From positions 1 through 64,000 of the forward strand of contig JAOVVO010000329.1 in NCBI GenBank assembly GCA_028564675.1: 64,000 bases of DNA, given 5' to 3'. Below, one piece after another: positions 62,362 to 64,000 of this stretch. A program made the translations under genes and the position numbers. Positions within the stretch are counted from its first letter, which is position 1. The number at the start of each line of letters is the position of its first letter. The DNA is from Onchocerca lupi (taxonomy: Eukaryota; Nematoda; Chromadorea; Rhabditida; Onchocercidae). The notes beneath the pieces were generated by a model. It was not told the DNA's origin. It was given only the letters and a program-made list of their open reading frames with translations, and searched no databases.

Positions 62362-64000
62362 TGTTTTAGCAATTCTTTATTGCGAAATATAAGAGATCTG
62401 GAGAAATAAAAACATTCTTGATGAAAATCAAAAAACAGCTGCTCTTATTTCCTCTATTGACATGAATAGTGACATTTATCGCTTAACTGAATTGCCGAAC
62501 TGCCGAATTGTCGAACTGATGCTACTGCTGCGTCAATCTGAATCCCAAGCTGTTAACGAACAACTGTATCATTCTAAAAAGTGCCTTTAACTCCAAAATA
62601 TTGACCTTTTAAATCCTTCGAGCACCTCCTCTTTACTTGATCTCTAATGTATCACCTCATGATTGGTTGACCTCATTTTATTTATCTGCGGATCGGAGCG
62701 TTTTGGCGGTAACTTTGTTTATCCTTATAACTTGTTGATCCCTTTGAAATTATGTCGCGCTACTTGACCTTTAATGCTCTTTGTTTACGATGACTGTCTT
62801 AGCTTCACACGACCTTTAACATCTCTTGTTTATCATAATTGCAAAAAAAGGAGGAACAACATCCATTATGCTGACAGTGACAGTAAATACTCAAGATCGC
62901 AAACAGAGCTATCTCACGTATTCGAATCAAATTCATATGTCACTTCATTTCGTTTTGTTTTTTACCAATTTTTTTAGGTAACGATATTTGGCAGAAAATA
63001 ATCTTGAGTGCTGAATTTTCTATCCAAAATATTGATTGAGCATCTCGAAAATCTAAGGATCAGAAATAGTCAGAAAAAAGTACAACCATCGCAGACTTTT
63101 AATTTAAAAAGTGAATGGAATTATCTGTGCAAAGGATATCAACGACAAATATGAGGATTAACGATCCTTTCACAATTATGAAGAAATTTCAGTTTTTTAA
63201 TCATATATTGAAGTAGGAGAAGCTGTTTTAAATTTAAGTATGATGAAACAAATTTATCTGCATATGTGTTATTTAGATTTGTGAGATTTTCGATTATTTA
63301 CAATATACAAAATTTTTTCCGAACGAAATTATAGCAACGCAAATAGAAAACAAAATACATCAGTAGAAATAAAAATTCTTAATTGAACTCTGTTCATAAC
63401 AGTCGAGATTTCAATTGCTCATTTACATGTAAAAGTTTGAAAAATGAATGGGACACTAATTGCAATATAAAGTAAATGACATTGTGAACGAAGCATATTA
63501 AATTCAAAATTTTCCATCGAGCTATAATTATATATATTTTATCTGAATTCAAAGATTTTATTCATACCTTGATTTTATTTTCATTTAGTTTTATTTAAGC
63601 TGAGCTAAAATTTTGAGTACAAACTTTTCAGACTTCTGATCTTATTTTAATCGCAGGTTGTTTTAATTTTACTTCTCTTTTATTTTGAAATTAAGTTTGA
63701 AAAATTCATGCTGCTTAAGCAGCTATATGCATGAAGTTTTGATTTTGATTTCGATCATGATTCTAAATTTTAATTCAGAGCAATTTGGATACAGTTTAAC
63801 TTTAATTAAAAGCTTTAAAATCTTCTTACATATTTTTATATATCAAAACAACTGAAAGGCAAAAAAAAAATTAATGCACAATTTGCTTGAAAAGAAATTT
63901 TCAGAAATCAAAAAATTCGTAGCAATGTCATCATTTCGTCCGTGGATAATTCATTTCCACAGGAATCTATTGGGTACTCTAATCTGTTGCTATTTATTGG
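62362..64000. other. Upstream region of the H2B pseudogene and flanking spacer
   Basis: A short tandem of GAATTGCCGAACTG-like units lies at about 62488-62520. Repeated TTGACCT and GACCTTTAA motifs occur between 62600 and 62825. No gene is supported; the open frame at 62774-62977 has no start or splice support. Confidence 0.4.

Overview
This window looks like nuclear DNA of a filarial (spirurid) nematode. It is very AT-rich, and its genes are split by introns with short TTTCAG-type acceptors. It contains one exact copy of the nematode SL1 spliced-leader sequence. It also contains decayed bacterial fragments (a HIT-family gene and murF) of the kind left when the Wolbachia endosymbiont transfers DNA to its filarial host. 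Gene models were built by hand: each exon junction was checked for splice dinucleotides and reading-frame phase.

Layout. 1-1930: diverged repeat units without a convincing gene. 1931-1952: exact SL1 sequence joined to non-SL-RNA sequence, probably a retrocopied trans-spliced mRNA. 3237-5069: bacterial remnants. 6108-12679 (+): ten-exon gene for an unidentified type I membrane glycoprotein; two of its introns hold the arms of a large inverted repeat. 14178-19679 (+): Cys-loop ligand-gated ion channel subunit of the GABA/glycine type. 19680-25995: long intergenic stretch with homopolymers and a few weak orphan exons. 25996-35847 (+): 13-exon gene for a GTPase-like P-loop protein with a C-terminal membrane anchor; one 3.4 kb intron carries a 46-T tract and probably a small antisense nested gene. 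37042-37216 (+): a membrane-anchor exon that is phase-compatible as an alternative last exon of that gene. 40948-48842 (+): 18-exon ectonucleotide pyrophosphatase/phosphodiesterase (ENPP) with all checked active-site residues but one apparent frameshift. 50744-51315: possible solo LTR. 51635-52790: a diverged direct repeat. 56128-57204 (-): intronless cytosolic-type NAD-dependent glycerol-3-phosphate dehydrogenase, probably a retrogene. 61848-62361 (-): histone H2B pseudogene with an intron, a lost start codon, a frameshift and an internal inversion.

The genes do not form an obvious pathway. The ion channel, ENPP and type I membrane protein act at the cell surface, the GTPase-like protein is probably tail-anchored to an internal membrane, and GPDH is cytosolic. 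The most unusual content is genomic: endosymbiont-derived DNA, retrocopy signatures, the inverted repeat straddling exons, and the rearranged histone pseudogene.
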